This document shows positions 61,476-64,000 of a DNA stretch of 64,000 nucleotides, in pieces. Each line of letters opens with the position of its first letter. The stretch's first letter is position 1. Both the position numbers and the translations under genes were made by a program. The DNA is from Luteimicrobium sp042670205 (GTDB lineage Bacteria; Actinomycetota; Actinomycetes; Actinomycetales; Cellulomonadaceae): positions 124,001 through 188,000 of the forward strand of contig NZ_JBHUWD010000001.1 of assembly GCF_042670205.1 (NCBI RefSeq). Direction: 5' to 3'. The notes beneath the pieces were generated by a model. That model was not told the DNA's origin. It was given only the letters and a program-made list of their open reading frames with translations, and searched no databases.

Positions 61476-62813
61476 TCACCGGCTCGGCGGCGGCGTCCCT
61501 CCGGGCGGCAGGTGGAGCGTCGCGCGCAGCCCGCCCGACGGCGCGTCGTCGAGCGTGAGGTTCCCACCGTTGACCCGCGCCGCCCACGACGCGATCGACA
61601 GTCCGGACCCCGTGCCGGCGCGCGTGTCGCCCGTCGTCCCGGCGTCGACCATCCGGGAGCGGTCGGCCGCGGGGATACCGGGCCCGGCGTCGGTCACGAC
61701 GACGCCGTCGCCGCGCACCTCGACGGCGACCGGCGGCCGTCCGTGCCGCAGCGCGTTCTCCACGAGGTTCCGGACCCCGAGCGCGAGGACGTCCGCGTTC
61801 GCGCTCACGACCACCGCCACCGGTGGGTCGGGCCGCACGAGGACGGCGCCGGCGTCGTCGCCCGGTCCGGGGCCGTCCGAAGGAGTCCCCGGCGCTGTCC
61901 CGACGACCTCCGCGACCACCCGTTCGACGAGCTGGTCGAGCCGCAGCGGCTCGCGGGACAGGTCGGCCGTCCCGACGGCGGCACGCGCCCGCAGCAGCAG
62001 CGCGTCCGTGAGCGCGGACAACCGCTGCGCCTGGCGCCGCGCCCCGTCGACGGCCGCACGCTGCGCGTCCGGGTCGTCAGGGTGCTGCGCGGCCCGGTCG
62101 ACCTCGAGCTGCAGGACGCTGAGGGGCGTGCGGAGCTCGTGCGCGGCGTCGACGAGGAACCGCTCCTGCGACGCGAGCCCCCGGACGGCGGGCCGCATCG
62201 CGCGCCCCGACACCACGTGCCCCAGGAGGCTCGCCGCGAGGACCAGCAGGATGCTCGTGAGGACCAGCCGGTCGCGCAGCGTGGCGTGCTCCGCGGCGCC
62301 CGGGACCGTCCCGCCGACGAGCAGCACCGCGCCGACCGGCGTCGACGACGTGATCTTCGCCGTGTCGAAGACCGGCGCGACCGCCCAGTGCAGCGTGCGT
62401 CCGCGCTGCTGCGGCGCCACGAAGCTCGTCACTCCCGCGTCCCTCTGCTGCGCAGCGATGACGCGACGCAGGTCTGCGTCGGCGGGCAGGGCGTCCTGGT
62501 CGGGCTCCGCGTACTCGATCGACGACGGCGTCACGACCCCCAGCACCGACGTCGTCCGGCCGACCTGGGTCGCGTTGAGGCGGCCGAGGTCCAGGGTCCC
62601 GGCGTCGTCGACGCTCACGAGCTCGGACAGCGAGCCCGCCTGCTGGCGCAGTCCTTCGTCGAACGCGCTCGTCTGGGCGGAGGTGTCCACGCGCAGCGCG
62701 ATCACCACGAGCACGCCGAGGCACACGGCGGTCGTCGCGGCGAAGACGATCGTCGTCGTCCAGCGGATCCGGCTGATCCGCCGGCGCGCGGGGCCGAGCG
62801 CGGGGTCGGTCAT
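61476..62813 (-). CDS. Two-component sensor histidine kinase
   Basis: A 445-aa membrane kinase. TM1 lies at about 17-40 (TTTIVFAATTAVCLGVLVVI), an extracytoplasmic sensor region at 41-180, and TM2 near 180-200 (LVLTSILLVLAASLLGHVVS). HisKA follows, with the phospho-His in FLVDAAHELRTPLSVLQ near 225. The HATPase has an N box LGVRNLVENALRHG and G boxes VVTDAGPGIPAADR and GTGSGLSIASW. Start ATG 62813 overlaps the response-regulator stop (ATGA). The signal is unknown. Confidence 0.93.
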   Translation of the reverse strand: MTDPALGPARRRISRIRWTTTIVFAATTAVCLGVLVVIALRVDTSAQTSAFDEGLRQQAGSLSELVSVDDAGTLDLGRLNATQVGRTTSVLGVVTPSSIEYAEPDQDALPADADLRRVIAAQQRDAGVTSFVAPQQRGRTLHWAVAPVFDTAKITSSTPVGAVLLVGGTVPGAAEHATLRDRLVLTSILLVLAASLLGHVVSGRAMRPAVRGLASQERFLVDAAHELRTPLSVLQLEVDRAAQHPDDPDAQRAAVDGARRQAQRLSALTDALLLRARAAVGTADLSREPLRLDQLVERVVAEVVGTAPGTPSDGPGPGDDAGAVLVRPDPPVAVVVSANADVLALGVRNLVENALRHGRPPVAVEVRGDGVVVTDAGPGIPAADRSRMVDAGTTGDTRAGTGSGLSIASWAARVNGGNLTLDDAPSGGLRATLHLPPGGTPPPSR

Positions 62814-63505
62814 CGCGCCGCCGCGGCCGGTGTCGAGGGAGCGTCCGTGAGCCGGTACCCGACGCCGCGGACGGTCTCGATGAGGTCGGGCTCGCCCAGG
62901 CGCCGGCGCAGTTGCCCGACGAGCACGTCCACCACGTTCGAGGACGGCTCCGTGAGCTCGTCCCAGCACCGCTCGACGAGCTCGGTCCGGGTCACGACCT
63001 CGCCCGCGTGCTCCAGCAGCACCTCCAGCACCGCGAACTCCTTGGGCGTCGGGCTGAGGAGGATGCCGTCGAGCGTCAGGCGGTGCCGGACGACGTCCAG
63101 CTCGAGGCGCCCGCTCGTCAGGACCCGCGCGCGCTCGGTGCCCTGGCGCCGCGCCAACGACCGGAGCCGCGCCACGAGCTCGGGCAGCGCGAACGGCTTC
63201 ACGACGTAGTCGTCCGCACCGTGCTCGAAGCCCGCGACCCGGTCCGCGACCTGCCCCCGCGCCGTGAGCAGCAGCACCGGCGTGGTGACCCCGTCGCGGC
63301 GGAGCCGGTCGACGAGGTCGAGCGCATCCCCGTCGGGGACGGTCCGGTCGAGCACCAGCACGTCATGGTGCGACGACGCGACGAGCACGTCCGCGTCGGC
63401 GATCGTCGTCACGTGGTCGACGACGAAGCCCTGGTCGCGCAGCGCTCCCACCAGGGCGGGTGCGAGCTCGGCGTCGTCCTCGAGGAGCAGCAGCTTCACG
63501 CGCAC
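62810..63505 (-). CDS. OmpR/PhoB family response regulator
   Basis: A 231-aa regulator. The receiver domain has the acidic pair LLEDDAEL at 8-15, phospho-acceptor Asp53 in VLVLDRTVPDGD, Thr in LLLTARG and Lys in YVVKPFALPELV. The C-terminal winged helix has LSPTPKEFAVLEVLLEHAGE, SSNVVDVLVGQLRRRLGEPD and the end IETVRGVGYRL. It starts at GTG 63505 (GTG 63499 is also possible). It is coupled to the kinase by ATGA. Confidence 0.95.
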   Translation of the reverse strand: MRVKLLLLEDDAELAPALVGALRDQGFVVDHVTTIADADVLVASSHHDVLVLDRTVPDGDALDLVDRLRRDGVTTPVLLLTARGQVADRVAGFEHGADDYVVKPFALPELVARLRSLARRQGTERARVLTSGRLELDVVRHRLTLDGILLSPTPKEFAVLEVLLEHAGEVVTRTELVERCWDELTEPSSNVVDVLVGQLRRRLGEPDLIETVRGVGYRLTDAPSTPAAAAR

Positions 63506-63545
63506 CGACTCTACGGCGAGCGCGCACGACGACGGGCGACGCCGA

Positions 63546-63911
63546 TCATCGACCCGTCGTCAGGGGCGTCTGCTGATACAGCGCGAGGCGCCATCGGCCG
63601 TCGCCGCGCACGTACACGCTCGACATGAGCGCGTCGAACACGGTGTCCTCCCGCGACGCGTGGGCCGCGTAGACGAGAGCCACCACGTCCGGCCCCATCC
63701 CGACGACGCGCTCGTCGCTGATCCGGTACTCGCGCCAGGGCGGTGCCTCGTCGAGCGACGCGACGACCGCGTCACGGTCGAGCACGAAGCCGTGCGCGAG
63801 CACCATGACCGCGCCCGCCGTCATGAGATCGCCGTAGAAGCGCGCGCCGGTGCCCTCGCACAGCGAGGCCCAACCTGCGTGCTCCAGGGACCACAGCTCG
63901 TCAGCGTCCAT
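63546..63911 (-). CDS. SnoaL/NTF2-like (DUF4440-type) small protein
   Basis: A 121-aa protein with NTF2-like features: ELWSLEHAGWASLCEGTGAR then FYGDLMTAGAVMVLAHGFVL, the strand segment ISDERVVGMGPDVVALVYAA, and a C-terminal SSVYVRGDGRWRLALYQQTP. These are typical of the DUF4440 group, which includes small ketosteroid-isomerase-like proteins of unknown substrate. ATG 63911 is chosen; an adjacent GTG at 63914 is possible. It lies 40 bp upstream of the response-regulator gene on the same strand. Confidence 0.85.
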   Translation of the reverse strand: MDADELWSLEHAGWASLCEGTGARFYGDLMTAGAVMVLAHGFVLDRDAVVASLDEAPPWREYRISDERVVGMGPDVVALVYAAHASREDTVFDALMSSVYVRGDGRWRLALYQQTPLTTGR

Positions 63912-63991
63912 CACCCGACCGTAGCCACGTGCCGGCCGCGGCGCGGTCCGTGCTCCCCGGCGTGCGCCGGCTCGCTTGGCAGGATGGGCCC

Positions 63992-64000
63992 ATGGCTCCC
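63992..64000 (+). CDS. Possible start of the next gene (cut by window end)
   Basis: ATGGCTCCC at the window end follows AGGATGGGCCC, a spacing often seen before actinobacterial start codons. Only three codons are visible, so no function can be given. Confidence 0.25.

Overview
The window is the replication-origin neighbourhood of a very GC-rich actinobacterial chromosome. Gene order, the DLW-39 peptide between two tRNA genes, CrgA, DUF3566, the PASTA kinase operon and the Tat-exported glycoside hydrolase fit Micrococcales, most likely the Cellulomonadaceae/Promicromonosporaceae. The family is inferred from synteny and composition, not from a search. Ten Ns inside abnormal G and C runs near 5.4 kb show that this is a draft scaffold.

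Layout. Positions 1-8,121 (minus strand) carry the conserved leftward cluster rpmH-rnpA-yidD-yidC-jag-rsmG-parA-parB, with parB cut by the window edge. Eight parS centromere sites are spread over 0.9-5.1 kb: one in parB, two in parA, one in rsmG and four in an unusually long non-coding gap between rsmG and jag. From 8.1 to 20.8 kb come the dnaA leader, dnaA, a DnaA-box-rich dnaA-dnaN gap (the best oriC candidate), dnaN, gnd, recF, a DciA-type DUF721 gene, gyrB, gyrA and a DUF3566 membrane protein. Then follow tRNA-Ile(GAT), the DLW-39 peptide and tRNA-Ala(TGC).

From 21.2 to 24.1 kb two regulator-target modules (SnoaL-like/TetR and SDR/TetR) interrupt the usual synteny. Synteny resumes with a DUF5324-like helical protein, a cyclophilin, a rhomboid protease, crgA, a DUF881 protein, a small membrane peptide and pabA. 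Two perfect DnaA boxes lie between the rhomboid gene and crgA. The minus-strand operon fhaA-fhaB-pstP-rodA-pbpA-pknA-pknB (29.1-38.6 kb) links peptidoglycan synthesis to Ser/Thr phosphorylation. Almost every junction in it is a 0-4 bp overlap. tRNA-Leu(CAG) follows.

The right part (39-64 kb) is more variable. It holds a secreted RCC1/Ig-repeat protein, RidA and DUF1697 proteins, an oxidoreductase with an AraC/GlxA regulator, a 1,223-residue Tat-exported GH2 enzyme with an internal discoidin-like domain, and a decayed AraC-type fragment. It also has a second putative glycosidase with a PadR regulator, a MetE-like zinc protein and a CBS plus degenerate GGDEF protein. After these come ung, a phosphoglycerate-mutase-type phosphatase, a MarR/MFS pair, trpS, an epimerase/TetR pair, a lipoprotein and a two-component system.

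The features I find least explained are a compact 80-nt three-way-junction element between two convergent genes (60,419-60,498), with a perfect anti-Shine-Dalgarno-like tract 95 nt away; the parS sites inside genes, which all use one reading frame; the structured leader of gyrB beside a DnaA box; and the DnaA boxes in front of the cell-division gene crgA.
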